From positions 806,001-870,000 of the forward strand of contig NZ_FQWT01000002.1 of assembly GCF_900129755.1 (NCBI RefSeq): a stretch of DNA of 64,000 bases. Reading direction: 5' to 3'. The stretch is from Chryseobacterium oranimense (lineage in GTDB: Bacteria; Bacteroidota; Bacteroidia; Flavobacteriales; Weeksellaceae). A model generated the notes under the pieces. That model searched no databases. It was not told the origin of the DNA and worked only from the letters and a program-made list of their open reading frames with translations. The position numbers and the translations under genes were made by a program. This document shows, piece by piece, positions 9,658 through 17,719 of the stretch; position 1 is the stretch's first letter, and every line of letters starts with the position of its first letter.

Positions 9658-10551
9658 TTATACCTTAATTCCTGTTCTCATTTTTGCACTTCTTGCTCTG
9701 GAGTTTTCTTCGATTTCCTTATCATCCGGGATAATCGCTTTACTTTTGAGCAATTCAAATACCTTTTTGTAGTTTCCGTAGATGTCTCTTTCCTGCTCGC
9801 CTTCAAACATTCCGTTTTTCAGGAATCTTTTTACCAAACGGTCTTCCAATGAATGGTAAGAGATAACTACAAGTCTTCCTCCTGGTTTTAAAATATTAAG
9901 TGCCTGAACGAGCATTTCTTTCAACGCTTCAAGCTCCTGGTTAACTTCTATTCTTATCGCCTGGAAAAGCTGTGCATAAAATTTATTGACCTTATGAGGC
10001 GGAATATAGCTGAAAAGCTTCTTCAGATCCTCGGTGGTATTTATGGCTTTTGCTTTTCGGTGATGAACAATATCTCTTGCCAGTTTTCTCGCTTCCCTCA
10101 GCTCACCGTAATGGTAAAAGATGTCGGCCAGTTCTGTTTCTTCGTATTCATTAATTACCCTTTTGGCATCAAGGCTCTGCATCACGTTCATTCTCATGTC
10201 CAAAGGGGCATTGTTTCTGGTAGAAAAGCCTCTTTCTGCTTCATCAAACTGGTGGGATGAAACACCAAGATCTGCCAGAACGCCATCAATCTGGGAAAAG
10301 CCATACATCAGCATGGAGTTTTCCAAAAACCTGAAATTCTGATTAACCAGTGTAAATCTTGGGTCATCAATTGTATTTTTAAGGGCATCCAGATCCTGGT
10401 CAAAACTGAAAAGTTTTCCTTTCTCTGAAAGTCTGCTCAGGATTTCTCTTGAGTGGCCTCCTCCTCCAAAAGTGCAGTCCACGTATATTCCGTCAGGATT
10501 CGTCACCAAATCATCAACGCTCTGCTTCAATAAAACGGGGTTGTGGTACAT
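9658..10551 (-). CDS. rsmH: 16S rRNA (cytosine-1402-N4)-methyltransferase
   Basis: SAM-dependent enzyme that N4-methylates C1402 in the 16S rRNA decoding centre (formerly MraW). The 297 residues carry the SAM-binding motif VDCTFGGGGHSREIL near residue 24, the ADLGVSSHQFDEAERGFS segment near 92, and VISYHSLEDRLVKRF near 225, all diagnostic. Start ATG at 10551. It is the second gene of the dcw transcript, 40 nt downstream of mraZ, its usual partner. Confidence 0.97.
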   Translation of the reverse strand: MYHNPVLLKQSVDDLVTNPDGIYVDCTFGGGGHSREILSRLSEKGKLFSFDQDLDALKNTIDDPRFTLVNQNFRFLENSMLMYGFSQIDGVLADLGVSSHQFDEAERGFSTRNNAPLDMRMNVMQSLDAKRVINEYEETELADIFYHYGELREARKLARDIVHHRKAKAINTTEDLKKLFSYIPPHKVNKFYAQLFQAIRIEVNQELEALKEMLVQALNILKPGGRLVVISYHSLEDRLVKRFLKNGMFEGEQERDIYGNYKKVFELLKSKAIIPDDKEIEENSRARSAKMRTGIKV

Positions 10552-10591
10552 ACTTAATTGTGTTTTTTACCTGCTTTTCAGCAATTGTGGT

Positions 10592-11050
10592 TTATTCTTC
10601 GTCAAAAGAGCCCATTACATCTTCAGCCAGGCTCGCAAAATCAGCTTCATTGGTTGAGATCACCTTTTCGTAGGCTTCTTTATCCCAAATTTCAAAAAGC
10701 TCTCCTGCGCTGGTAATCACGGTATCTTTCTGAAGGTTTGCAAAATTCACCAGATCTTTCGAGATCTGAAGTCTTCCTGCATTGTCCAGTTCTACTGTTT
10801 TTACTCCTGCCGTAAAAATTCGAATGAAATCAGCATTCTTTTTGATGAATCTGTTCAGTTTATTGATCTTGCCCATCAGTTTGTCCCAGGCATTCATGGG
10901 ATAGACTTCGAGGCAAGGCTGGAACACAGATCTCTTGACTACAAACGCCTTATCGTCGAAGTTTTCCATCTGTTTGATCAGGGAGGAGGGAACTTTTAAA
11001 CGGCCTTTGTCGTCAATTTTACACTCATATGTTCCAATGAAACTTTTCAT
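10592..11050 (-). CDS. mraZ: Transcriptional regulator MraZ
   Basis: DNA-binding protein of two tandem AbrB/SpoVT-like domains; in E. coli and Mycoplasma, MraZ regulates its own dcw operon. The ATG at 11050 gives MKSFIGTYECKIDDKGRLKVP, the conserved start; an upstream in-frame start at 11089 would add 13 residues and overlap the operator, so I reject it. Domain one is residues about 5-55 and domain two about 75-125 (VELDNAGRLQISKDL). At 152 residues it has family length. It leads the dcw cluster, 25 nt from three MraZ-type repeats. A TAnnTTTG match at 11057-11064 would give an almost leaderless mRNA, so the promoter is unresolved. Confidence 0.96.
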   Translation of the reverse strand: MKSFIGTYECKIDDKGRLKVPSSLIKQMENFDDKAFVVKRSVFQPCLEVYPMNAWDKLMGKINKLNRFIKKNADFIRIFTAGVKTVELDNAGRLQISKDLVNFANLQKDTVITSAGELFEIWDKEAYEKVISTNEADFASLAEDVMGSFDEE

Positions 11051-11074
11051 TTGGGACAAATTTATATAATAATT

Positions 11075-11098
11075 TCCAAAATTTCCCACTTTTTCCCA
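11075..11098 (-). promoter_or_regulatory. MraZ operator: three TGGG-type repeats with 10-bp period
   Basis: Read on the minus strand there are TGGG (11098-11095), TGGG (11088-11085) and TGGA (11078-11075), exactly 10 bp apart. E. coli MraZ is known to bind TGGGN direct repeats separated by 5 bp, which is the same period. The site lies 25-48 nt upstream of the mraZ start, the expected place for autoregulation. The match to the known operator is close; binding itself is inferred. Confidence 0.75.
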
Positions 11099-11322
11099 CT
11101 TTTTGACTTAATGTTAATAAGTTTTATTAAGGATTGAATTTGAGCGAGGTAAGTATTTGATATAATGCCTGTTGTAAAAACTGTTATTTAGCCCATAGGA
11201 ATGGGGTTTTGAAAAAAGTAAAGAAAAAGGGTGATATTATATTATTTTTACTTTAAATTAGGGTAATCAAAATTTTTTTGAGGTTTAATTTGTATTTTTG
11301 CAAAGCTTTATTAAGGCATTTT
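11099..11322. other. Intergenic region between divergent mraZ and hydrolase genes
   Basis: An AT-rich divergent spacer. A Bacteroidetes -7-type box TATTTTTG lies on the plus strand at 11293-11300, 23 nt before the hydrolase ATG, without a convincing -33 TTG at the usual 17-23 nt spacing. A short hairpin (CCCAT 11192-11196 with ATGGG 11201-11205) is also present. No RNA gene or small coding sequence was recognised. Confidence 0.4.
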
Positions 11323-12084
11323 ATGATATTTAGTACAAAAAAAGGAAAGAAATATACTTTTGTAGAGGCGGGAGAAGGACATCCATTGGTGCTGTTGCAC
11401 GGTTTAATGGGTGGTTTGAGTAATTTCGATAAAATGGTAGATTTTTTTTCGGAAAAGGGGTTCAAGGTATACGTTCCTCAGTTACCTATTTACGATCTGC
11501 CCGTACTTAATACTAATCTTACCACTCTTGCAAAATATATTATCAAGTTTATAGAAAGTCATATCTCCGAACCTGTTACCATTGTAGGAAACTCTATGGG
11601 CGGGCATGTAGGGCTTATTATGACTTTGGCAAGACCGGATCTGGTAAAGAATCTTGTATTAACAGGAAGTTCGGGACTATATGAAAGAACTTTCGGAGAT
11701 AGTTTCCCGAGAAAAAACGACCGCTCCTATATAAGGAAGAAGACGGAAGAGGTTTTCTATGACCCGGCTGTTGCCACAGAAGATCTTGTAGACGAGGTTT
11801 TTTCTGTAGTAAACGACAGAATGAAAGGAATAAAGACGGTAATGCTGGCACGAAGCGCGATCAAGCATAATATGCTGAATGATCTTCCTAAGATTTTGAC
11901 TCCAACGTGTCTGATCTGGGGAAGACAGGATAATGTAACGCCCCCTGAAGTGGCTGAGGATATGCACAAGTTTATTCCCAATTCGGATCTGTTCTGGATA
12001 GATAAATGCGGGCATGCTGCGATGATGGAAAAACCGGATGAGTTTAATGAGATTCTCTACAGCTGGTTAAAAGATAAAGTTTAA
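11323..12084 (+). CDS. Alpha/beta-fold hydrolase
   Basis: Cytosolic alpha/beta hydrolase of 253 residues, substrate unknown. The oxyanion region LLHGLMGG (24-31) and the nucleophile elbow VGNSMGG (Ser91) are clear. Downstream, a GRQDNVTPP acid segment and a C-terminal CGHAAMMEKP (catalytic His) complete the triad. I start at the ATG at 11323 (MIFSTKKGKKYTF); an earlier in-frame ATG at 11278 adds 15 unconvincing residues and would place the -7 box inside the gene. It precedes engB by 66 nt on the same strand and may share a transcript with it. Confidence 0.85.
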   Translation: MIFSTKKGKKYTFVEAGEGHPLVLLHGLMGGLSNFDKMVDFFSEKGFKVYVPQLPIYDLPVLNTNLTTLAKYIIKFIESHISEPVTIVGNSMGGHVGLIMTLARPDLVKNLVLTGSSGLYERTFGDSFPRKNDRSYIRKKTEEVFYDPAVATEDLVDEVFSVVNDRMKGIKTVMLARSAIKHNMLNDLPKILTPTCLIWGRQDNVTPPEVAEDMHKFIPNSDLFWIDKCGHAAMMEKPDEFNEILYSWLKDKV

Positions 12085-12150
12085 AAAAAATAATAGTAAA
12101 CCATTAAGAGCTTTTCTTAATGGTTTGTTTTTCTAAAAAATATTCGAAAG

Positions 12151-12774
12151 ATGGTTATTAAAACGGCAAATTTTGTAAAAAGTAGCGGAAAATGGCAGGA
12201 GTGCCCTGAACCTACTATGCCTGAATATGCTTTTATCGGAAGGTCTAATGTAGGAAAATCATCATTGATCAATGCAATGATGAATCACAAAGATTTGGCA
12301 AAAACTTCCGGGACTCCAGGGAAAACACAGCTGATCAATCATTTTTTAGTGAATGAGGAATGGTATCTGACGGATTTACCTGGCTATGGGTATGCTAAAG
12401 TTTCAAAATCTATCAGAAAGGATTTTGAGAAGCTGATCACCAATTATATTCTGAACAGAAGAAACCTTGTGAATCTTTTTGTTCTGGTAGATTCAAGGCA
12501 TACTCCGCAAAAGATAGATCTGGAATTTATCCAGTGGTGCGGGGAAAGCGGAATTCCTTTTTCAATTGTTTTCACGAAAGTTGATAAACTGAAACCGAAT
12601 GTTGCGATACAAAATGTAGAAAACTATAAAAACGAGCTGCACAAAACCTGGGATGATTTGCCCGAACTGTATGTAACTTCTGCGGAAAAGAAAACGGGTG
12701 GTGATGAGATCCTGGATTTTATTCAGAAAACGAATGAATTCCTTAAAAATAATAATGTAAGTTTTGATGAGTAA
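12151..12774 (+). CDS. engB: Ribosome-biogenesis GTP-binding protein EngB (YsxC/YihA)
   Basis: TRAFAC GTPase needed for assembly of the 50S ribosomal subunit. The 207 residues show G1 GRSNVGKSS (near 28), G2 threonines in KTSGTPGKTQ, G3 DLPGYGYAKV, G4 TKVD and a G5-like SAEKK, in order and well spaced. Start ATG at 12151 yields MVIKTANFVKS as in homologues. It overlaps the next gene by 8 nt, indicating co-translation. Confidence 0.96.
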   Translation: MVIKTANFVKSSGKWQECPEPTMPEYAFIGRSNVGKSSLINAMMNHKDLAKTSGTPGKTQLINHFLVNEEWYLTDLPGYGYAKVSKSIRKDFEKLITNYILNRRNLVNLFVLVDSRHTPQKIDLEFIQWCGESGIPFSIVFTKVDKLKPNVAIQNVENYKNELHKTWDDLPELYVTSAEKKTGGDEILDFIQKTNEFLKNNNVSFDE

Positions 12775-13216
12775 TATAATCTGGAAGATTAAAACCTTCG
12801 ATGAGTTTACGGTTCCTGAGCTGTACTCGGTCTTAAAGGCCCGTATTGATGTTTTTGTGATTGAGCAGAACTGTCCTTATCCTGATCTGGATAATTACGA
12901 CCAGAAGGCTGTACATATCTGGGCCGAAGAAGACGGGGAAATCTTAGCCTACTGCAGGATTTTTGACAAAGGAATCAAGTATGAGGAAACTTCTTTGGGA
13001 AGGGTTCTAACCACGGAACAGGCAAGAGGAAAAAGTCTTGGAAAACAGCTAATCCAATATGCTGTAGAAACCATTGAAAACCGTTTTCATACTTCTGAAA
13101 TTAAGATCTCAGCCCAGGATTATTTATTAAGATTTTACTCCGGGTTCGGGTTTATAGATACAGGAAAGAAATACCTGGAAGATGATATTCCGCATACGGA
13201 AATGATCAGAAAATAA
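12767..13216 (+). CDS. ElaA-family GNAT N-acetyltransferase
   Basis: A 149-residue GNAT-fold acyltransferase resembling E. coli ElaA, whose substrate is not firmly known. The N-terminal LKARIDVFVIEQNCPYPDLD (about 23-42) is the ElaA signature. LGRVLTTEQARGKSLGKQLI near 77-96 is the acetyl-CoA-binding loop (RGxxxG type), and YSGFGFI marks the C-terminal strand. The ATG at 12767 overlaps the engB stop (ATGAGTAA); a TTG three nt upstream is less likely. The gene ends just before a bidirectional terminator. Confidence 0.85.
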   Translation: MSNIIWKIKTFDEFTVPELYSVLKARIDVFVIEQNCPYPDLDNYDQKAVHIWAEEDGEILAYCRIFDKGIKYEETSLGRVLTTEQARGKSLGKQLIQYAVETIENRFHTSEIKISAQDYLLRFYSGFGFIDTGKKYLEDDIPHTEMIRK

Positions 13217-13245
13217 AAAAGCGAAGAGAAATCTTCGCTTTTTTT
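13217..13245. terminator. Bidirectional intrinsic terminator
   Basis: GCGAAGA (13221-13227) and TCTTCGC (13232-13238) form a 7-bp stem with a GAAA loop, flanked by an A-run before and a T-run after. It can therefore stop both the engB/acetyltransferase transcript and the convergent ten-gene operon that ends at 13269. Confidence 0.85.
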
Positions 13246-13268
13246 GAATACCTTGAGTGTTTTTTTAA

Positions 13269-14150
13269 TTATTTGCCTGTAATGGCTTTTAAAATAATGG
13301 GCTCTAAATTGGAAGGCAGATCTGCTGATTTTATCTGGTATTTCTTGATTTTCATTTCTTTAAACCACTTTTCCCAGTATTCTTTAATGACAGCTTCTTC
13401 AAATGGATTTCCTTTTTCTGGATTGATTCCGAGCACGATGACCTCCAGATTGCTTAAATTATCATTAGCTTTCACGAAACCAAGATTTTTTTGCTCAAAG
13501 GCTGTCTTGAAATCAGATGTTGTTAAATTATTGGATTTAACAAGCTTTGAGGTTAAATAAGAAGTCTTTGCTTTTTCTGAAAACCTGGAGTTTTCATGAT
13601 ACATATATCCGTCTGTCAGGATGAATAAGATATTTCTGTGATCTTCTTTTACACAATAATCATTGACTTTATTTTTAAAAAATTCCCAAATATCAGAGCC
13701 TACATAATTTCCATCTTTGATTGCAGACTGATAGATATTAGCAGGTAATTCAGCATATTTTTTTTCAACGGTATTGAAATAGGCTTTGTTGGTATTCTGG
13801 TCAAAAGAAACTTTAAGCTCTTTTGTAAAGTCATTGATTTTGGGATCTGAAGGTTCAGGATTAAAGAAAACCTGCATCTGATCATTATAGGTAATGATTC
13901 TTTTTGTTTTGATATGGTTCAAGAATCCTTTCTCGATCGCTTTAATGTATTCTATATCCCTCTGGAAATACTCCATTGTGGGATTGGGGTTTGTGTTGGG
14001 ATCGATCCGGTCGGATAAATCAATCAGAATGCTCACGTTGATATTGTTGGGATCGGGTTCGGGAATACTTTTACCGCCTTTGGGATCTACAGGATCTTTA
14101 CAACAGGAAATTAAAGATATCATCAGTAATATGTAGACTATATTTTTCAT
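13269..14150 (-). CDS. VWA-like lipoprotein (last gene of the ten-gene operon)
   Basis: A 293-residue predicted lipoprotein: hydrophobic signal with lipobox ISC (Cys16), then a proline-rich spacer. The mature part resembles a von Willebrand A fold. A first strand ends in a degenerate metal site, VSILIDLSDRID (Asp44, Ser46 in place of full DxSxS), and a later strand reads ILFILTDGYMY (Asp180). VWA domains usually mediate metal-dependent protein contacts. It lies 10 nt downstream of the coiled-coil membrane protein, so it is very probably co-transcribed and may be its periplasmic or surface partner. Function is not known; the VWA call is by motif only. Confidence 0.65.
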   Translation of the reverse strand: MKNIVYILLMISLISCCKDPVDPKGGKSIPEPDPNNINVSILIDLSDRIDPNTNPNPTMEYFQRDIEYIKAIEKGFLNHIKTKRIITYNDQMQVFFNPEPSDPKINDFTKELKVSFDQNTNKAYFNTVEKKYAELPANIYQSAIKDGNYVGSDIWEFFKNKVNDYCVKEDHRNILFILTDGYMYHENSRFSEKAKTSYLTSKLVKSNNLTTSDFKTAFEQKNLGFVKANDNLSNLEVIVLGINPEKGNPFEEAVIKEYWEKWFKEMKIKKYQIKSADLPSNLEPIILKAITGK

Positions 14151-14160
14151 AGGGAGTGAG

Positions 14161-15498
14161 TTATAAGGCAGATAAATAGACTAAATTTTGACTGTCGGAG
14201 TTGGCTCCCACATCTTCCAGGTTGGTGCTGTAAATATCAATACAGCTATCGATCATGATTTGCTTTTCTGTTTTTGAAACAGCTATTCTCTCACCAATAT
14301 ACGTGATCCAACCCTGAACATATTCTGAAGCATAGAGTTTATAATCTTTAGTGGGAATGATCACTCCGTCAATGATGTTTTGAAGCTCTTCAATTCTTCC
14401 GCGTGTTTTTATAATGAGTTCTTTAGTCGTTCCGATACTGACGAGGATTTCTTCAATTTCTTTTTTAAGAACATTAATTTTTTCCATCAGGAAGAGCACG
14501 TTCTTCTGTCTGATTTCCTGTTCATTTTTAATTTTATCTTTCTCTCTGTGCTCCTTCATCACAAAATCGAAAACCAATCCCCAGATAATGTACACAATGA
14601 ATCCCGCGAAAATAATTCCCCAAAACTGGTTTTTGGTAAATGCGATAGTTAGATCGAATGGGGGAGAGTCGAAGGTTTTGTTAAGTTCATATAATTTTGA
14701 CTCAATTTCGTACGCTAAAATGGCATCAAAGATGAAAGTGACAATGAATAAAAGTCCCAGTTTGATATAATTGAGCCTGGTTTTGTTTTCTCCAAACATG
14801 TGGATCAAAAAGCCCAGTCCTAAGAACACAGATGGAATCAGAGTGACAAAGGCTCCTTCTATTACCCCTTCATTCCAGGCTTTGCTGAACGCCTGTGCAT
14901 CCAATACACTTTGGATTACCGTACTTTTTGCATCAAAACTTTTAAAAAATGCAGAATAAGACGTAGAAATATAAAATGTAAGCAGGTATAAACTGATAGG
15001 AATAAGGAGAATAGCACCGATCCAGAATTTTGTGGAAGCCCCTTTTGTTGCTTTTACATTGTATTTTTCCGGATTTCTGGGTAAATCATTGATCTCTGCT
15101 TTTAAGCTTTCAATTTTATTTTGATGATCCTCAATCTCCGTGTTTTTATGGGTAAGCTGTTCTTCTTTGGTTTCCAGTGAGACGGTTAATGCTTTGATCT
15201 CTGTCTCACGGTTTTTTTGTTCGTTAACATAAGATTCTTTGAGTTTTTGCTGCTTTTCCACCATTTCTTTTTCCTCATTCTGGAATTTGGAATACACGGC
15301 ATCCAGGCAAATGAAAAGGGTCGTATGATTTCCGTTGTTTCTGGAGCTGTCTCTATAGCCGGCTTCATGATACGTTCGTTTTCTGCTTTCCTCAGGGGAC
15401 TCTGCATTAGGGTCAATTTCAGGTTTGGGGAACTCCTCTTTTGGAGTTTCAATGGGAATTGATTTTAATTTGAATAAATTTTTAATATTGGTCGTCAT
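14161..15498 (-). CDS. Membrane protein with two coiled coils and four TM helices
   Basis: Unrecognised 445-residue protein. The N-terminal 70 residues are polar (rich in P, E, S), followed by a long coiled coil (about 72-140). Four predicted membrane helices follow (about 157-177, 212-235, 243-265, 292-314), then a second coiled coil (about 318-385) and a C-terminal soluble tail. The layout suggests a homo-oligomeric membrane scaffold with both coiled coils on the cytoplasmic side. It lies 6 nt downstream of the TerB-like gene and 10 nt upstream of the VWA-like lipoprotein. No enzymatic motif is visible. Confidence 0.6.
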   Translation of the reverse strand: MTTNIKNLFKLKSIPIETPKEEFPKPEIDPNAESPEESRKRTYHEAGYRDSSRNNGNHTTLFICLDAVYSKFQNEEKEMVEKQQKLKESYVNEQKNRETEIKALTVSLETKEEQLTHKNTEIEDHQNKIESLKAEINDLPRNPEKYNVKATKGASTKFWIGAILLIPISLYLLTFYISTSYSAFFKSFDAKSTVIQSVLDAQAFSKAWNEGVIEGAFVTLIPSVFLGLGFLIHMFGENKTRLNYIKLGLLFIVTFIFDAILAYEIESKLYELNKTFDSPPFDLTIAFTKNQFWGIIFAGFIVYIIWGLVFDFVMKEHREKDKIKNEQEIRQKNVLFLMEKINVLKKEIEEILVSIGTTKELIIKTRGRIEELQNIIDGVIIPTKDYKLYASEYVQGWITYIGERIAVSKTEKQIMIDSCIDIYSTNLEDVGANSDSQNLVYLSAL

Positions 15499-15504
15499 GA
15501 TCAG

Positions 15505-15912
15505 TTAGTTTTTTAATTCATATAAAATATCTGTTTTATTTTTACCGTCTTTTACAGAGGCTATCAGATAATCGACAATCGCTTTTACGTTTTCTTCCAG
15601 AAATCCGAACATCCGGACATATTTTTCCATTGCAGAATATTCGTTTGGAGAGACCACTCCGTCTGCCCAGATCATTACCGTGAGGTCATAGAGGTAGTCT
15701 AGTTTTTCTTCAATCGTCTGGGGAACGAGTGATTTAAAATTGATGGGATTTAAAAGGATTTCGTCCAGATTTTTAGGTGAAATACCTCTTTCTTCTGCAC
15801 ATTTATAAAGCATTTTCAGTTCCAGGGCACTGAAATCATCGTCACAAATGGCCATCTGGTAGAGTCTTAAAAAGTGGGCTTTAAGATTTTCAGTAATTTG
15901 AATGTTTTCCAT
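15505..15912 (-). CDS. TerB-like acidic helical protein
   Basis: A 135-residue, all-helical, acidic protein resembling the TerB/DjlA N-terminal domain. Two related halves carry acidic turns: ICDDDFSALE near 22 and IWADGVVSPNE near 82, the latter matching the metal-binding ADGxxxxxE motif of TerB. TerB proteins are known from tellurite-resistance and phage-stress modules at the membrane. I use the ATG at 15912 (MENIQITEN); the longer start at 15957 would overlap the upstream gene by 38 nt, whereas 15912 leaves a 7-nt gap like its neighbours. Confidence 0.7.
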   Translation of the reverse strand: MENIQITENLKAHFLRLYQMAICDDDFSALELKMLYKCAEERGISPKNLDEILLNPINFKSLVPQTIEEKLDYLYDLTVMIWADGVVSPNEYSAMEKYVRMFGFLEENVKAIVDYLIASVKDGKNKTDILYELKN

Positions 15913-15919
15913 GGTTGGA

Positions 15920-16321
15920 TTAATTTTCTCTTGGTTTTTTTGGATTAATAATGGCATCCCGGGAATGCAATCTAGGTGAGGCGGGATATATCGTAGGCTC
16001 TACAGGAGTTTCTATGGCTTCTTCCTTTTTTTCTTCCGGTTTTTCAGCAAAAGCAATGAGAAGAAAGAGAATTCCGGTTATAATATCCAAAGGAATCCAT
16101 ATACTTTTTCTATAGAGATAAATAGGAAAAACAGGATTGAAAAGGATAAGGATGAAAAGGAAAATCAGGCTGAAATAATATTGCTTAAAGCGGACTGCAT
16201 TATACAAAACCAGTAAAGCACCCATGGAGATAAGAATTCTCAAAATAGTATAATATTCTATAGGAAGCCTGAAAATAGCTACGAAACAACAGATCGCACA
16301 TAGGGTAAGAAAAGGTTTCAT
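15920..16321 (-). CDS. Small four-helix membrane protein (DUF6804-like)
   Basis: A 133-residue protein with about four hydrophobic segments in the first 92 residues (FRLPIEYYTILRILISMGALLVLY is the clearest) and a hydrophilic, proline- and glutamate-rich C-terminal tail. It resembles small bacterial membrane proteins of the DUF6804 type; that assignment is from memory of the family pattern. No known activity. It lies 11 nt after the TM2 gene and 7 nt before the TerB-like gene in the operon. Confidence 0.6.
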   Translation of the reverse strand: MKPFLTLCAICCFVAIFRLPIEYYTILRILISMGALLVLYNAVRFKQYYFSLIFLFILILFNPVFPIYLYRKSIWIPLDIITGILFLLIAFAEKPEEKKEEAIETPVEPTIYPASPRLHSRDAIINPKKPREN

Positions 16322-16332
16322 GGGATAAAGTT

Positions 16333-16548
16333 TTAAAATCCGGTCTTGAGATTATATTTGTAATTAAAATTATCTTCAAACATAAAAATGAATACGAAGA
16401 AATCAATCAATGCTATAAAGACGGGAATAAATGTCCAACAGAATAACAAATAAAATAATCCCAATTTATTTTGATTTAAATAAAATCTATGAATGCCCAG
16501 TCCTCCTAAAAAGAAAGCAAGTATTGCTGCAGTAAATTTTGATTTCAT
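16333..16548 (-). CDS. TM2-domain protein
   Basis: A 71-residue protein almost entirely composed of a TM2 domain. The first helix AAILAFFLGGLGIHRFYLNQNKLG carries the family's G-x-H-R-F-Y-L signature, and a second helix includes FIPVFIALIDFFVF. TM2 domains are common in small membrane proteins of unknown role and often accompany PH or SHOCT domains, as here. The ATG at 16548 leaves 4 nt after the PH-SHOCT gene; a longer start at 16599 would overlap that gene by 47 nt and is not needed. Confidence 0.8.
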   Translation of the reverse strand: MKSKFTAAILAFFLGGLGIHRFYLNQNKLGLFYLLFCWTFIPVFIALIDFFVFIFMFEDNFNYKYNLKTGF

Positions 16549-16552
16549 ATGG

Positions 16553-17176
16553 CTAAACTCTTGATAATATCTCGTTCTTTTTACTTTCAAATTCTTCAAC
16601 AGAAATGATTCCGCTATCCATTAATCCTTTCAGTTTTTGTAAAACAGCAAAAGGATCTTCGGCTTCTATAAGCTGTGTAGCAGATTGTGGGGTATGAACA
16701 GGCTGTGCTATTATCGGAGTGGCATTATTTACTGTGACCCCACCTGCTGACGCTCTTCTGACCTCAAGATCTTTTTCTCTTCTTACTCCTCTCATTTTCT
16801 CTTCAATTTCCTGGGCAAACTGATAAAGTTTTCTGGCTTGGGCTTTTGGGAGATAATCCATTATATTGATGTAATTGCTTACAGTCTTCATTGTAAAAGT
16901 AGCCCCTAAAATCCCTTCTTTAATGTGGCAGTCTGCAACATCTACCCAATTATAGTCCTGAAAGTCCATAGATAATCCAAAGTTTTTAGGTCTGCAGAAG
17001 ATAATTCTTCTGTTGGTAAGTGCTATACAGTCTGGAGAAAAATTGATTGCAGGTTTTTTTTGAACCGCAATATATTCTACAAACTCCTGAGATGTTATAA
17101 GGTCATTGATTCTCTCTAAAAGCTTTTCAACAGCTTTTGGATCTTGTTCTTCGTTTAAAAATTTCTTTAAATTCAT
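16553..17176 (-). CDS. PH-like and SHOCT domain protein
   Basis: A 207-residue soluble protein. Residues about 30-125 look like a bacterial pleckstrin-homology (bPH) domain: CIALTNRRIIFCRPKNFG is the typical strand pattern, followed by a tryptophan and a C-terminal helix. A low-complexity linker leads to a SHOCT motif at the end (LKGLMDSGIISVEEFESKKNEIL, about 180-205), a short oligomerisation helix pair. It probably binds a membrane surface or a partner protein in the same operon. It is followed after 4 nt by the TM2 gene. Confidence 0.75.
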   Translation of the reverse strand: MNLKKFLNEEQDPKAVEKLLERINDLITSQEFVEYIAVQKKPAINFSPDCIALTNRRIIFCRPKNFGLSMDFQDYNWVDVADCHIKEGILGATFTMKTVSNYINIMDYLPKAQARKLYQFAQEIEEKMRGVRREKDLEVRRASAGGVTVNNATPIIAQPVHTPQSATQLIEAEDPFAVLQKLKGLMDSGIISVEEFESKKNEILSRV

Positions 17177-17194
17177 GATGTTTTTGTTTTCAAT

Positions 17195-17704
17195 TTATTT
17201 TACATCTTTGTAATAGACATACCCAACTTTTCCGCTTTTTTTCACCTGTACTTTATACCAGGAATCATGTTTGGATAACTGTTTTAATTCTGTGTTTTTT
17301 GGAACGGTTTCTATTACTTTAGAGTTTAGAAAGGGCTTTGCATAGATTTTAGTAACTGCAATCCCTGCAAAATACCGGTTGTTGGTATTGATGTTAATTT
17401 CATCAATACGGATTTTCGGAGAGCTATAAGATTTATTTTTTTTAGTGTAATGTGAATCCGGATAATAGGCTTTAGACTTCTTTTTCTTTGAGGATGATTT
17501 CTTTCTGTAAGAACTACCACTGCATACGCCACAGCTTCCCCCGGAAGAACAATGAGCGCAGCCCGTGCAGTTGGAGCAGGCGCTGCAGGATGCAGAACCG
17601 GTACATCTTCCGCCGTGATGTAAACTTTCGGAATCAGAAAGATTAAAAGAAAGAGCCGTAAATGTACCTACGCATAGGATGAGTATAGAAATGAATGTTT
17701 TCAT
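17195..17704 (-). CDS. Secreted Cys-rich protein with SH3b domain
   Basis: A 169-residue protein with a signal peptide (about 1-20). A cysteine cluster follows, with eight Cys in residues 34-61, five of them in CxxC spacing (40, 43, 46, 49, 52), then a lysine/serine-rich basic stretch. The C-terminal bacterial SH3 domain (about 112-168: KIYAKPFLNSKVIE ... YKVQVKKSGKVGYVYYKDV) suggests binding to cell wall or to a protein partner. The cysteine cluster could bind metal or form disulfides. No homologue with known function was recognised. Spacing to both neighbours is under 20 nt. Confidence 0.7.
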   Translation of the reverse strand: MKTFISILILCVGTFTALSFNLSDSESLHHGGRCTGSASCSACSNCTGCAHCSSGGSCGVCSGSSYRKKSSSKKKKSKAYYPDSHYTKKNKSYSSPKIRIDEININTNNRYFAGIAVTKIYAKPFLNSKVIETVPKNTELKQLSKHDSWYKVQVKKSGKVGYVYYKDVK

Positions 17705-17719
17705 GGATATTAGTTTTGG

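Noticed and set aside
11057..11064. TAAATTTG as the mraZ promoter
   Set aside because: It lies only 6 nt from the start codon and lacks a -33 TTG at 17-23 nt; kept only as a remark.
11192..11205. CCCAT/ATGGG hairpin as a terminator
   Set aside because: Five base pairs only and it lies between divergent genes, where no terminator is expected.
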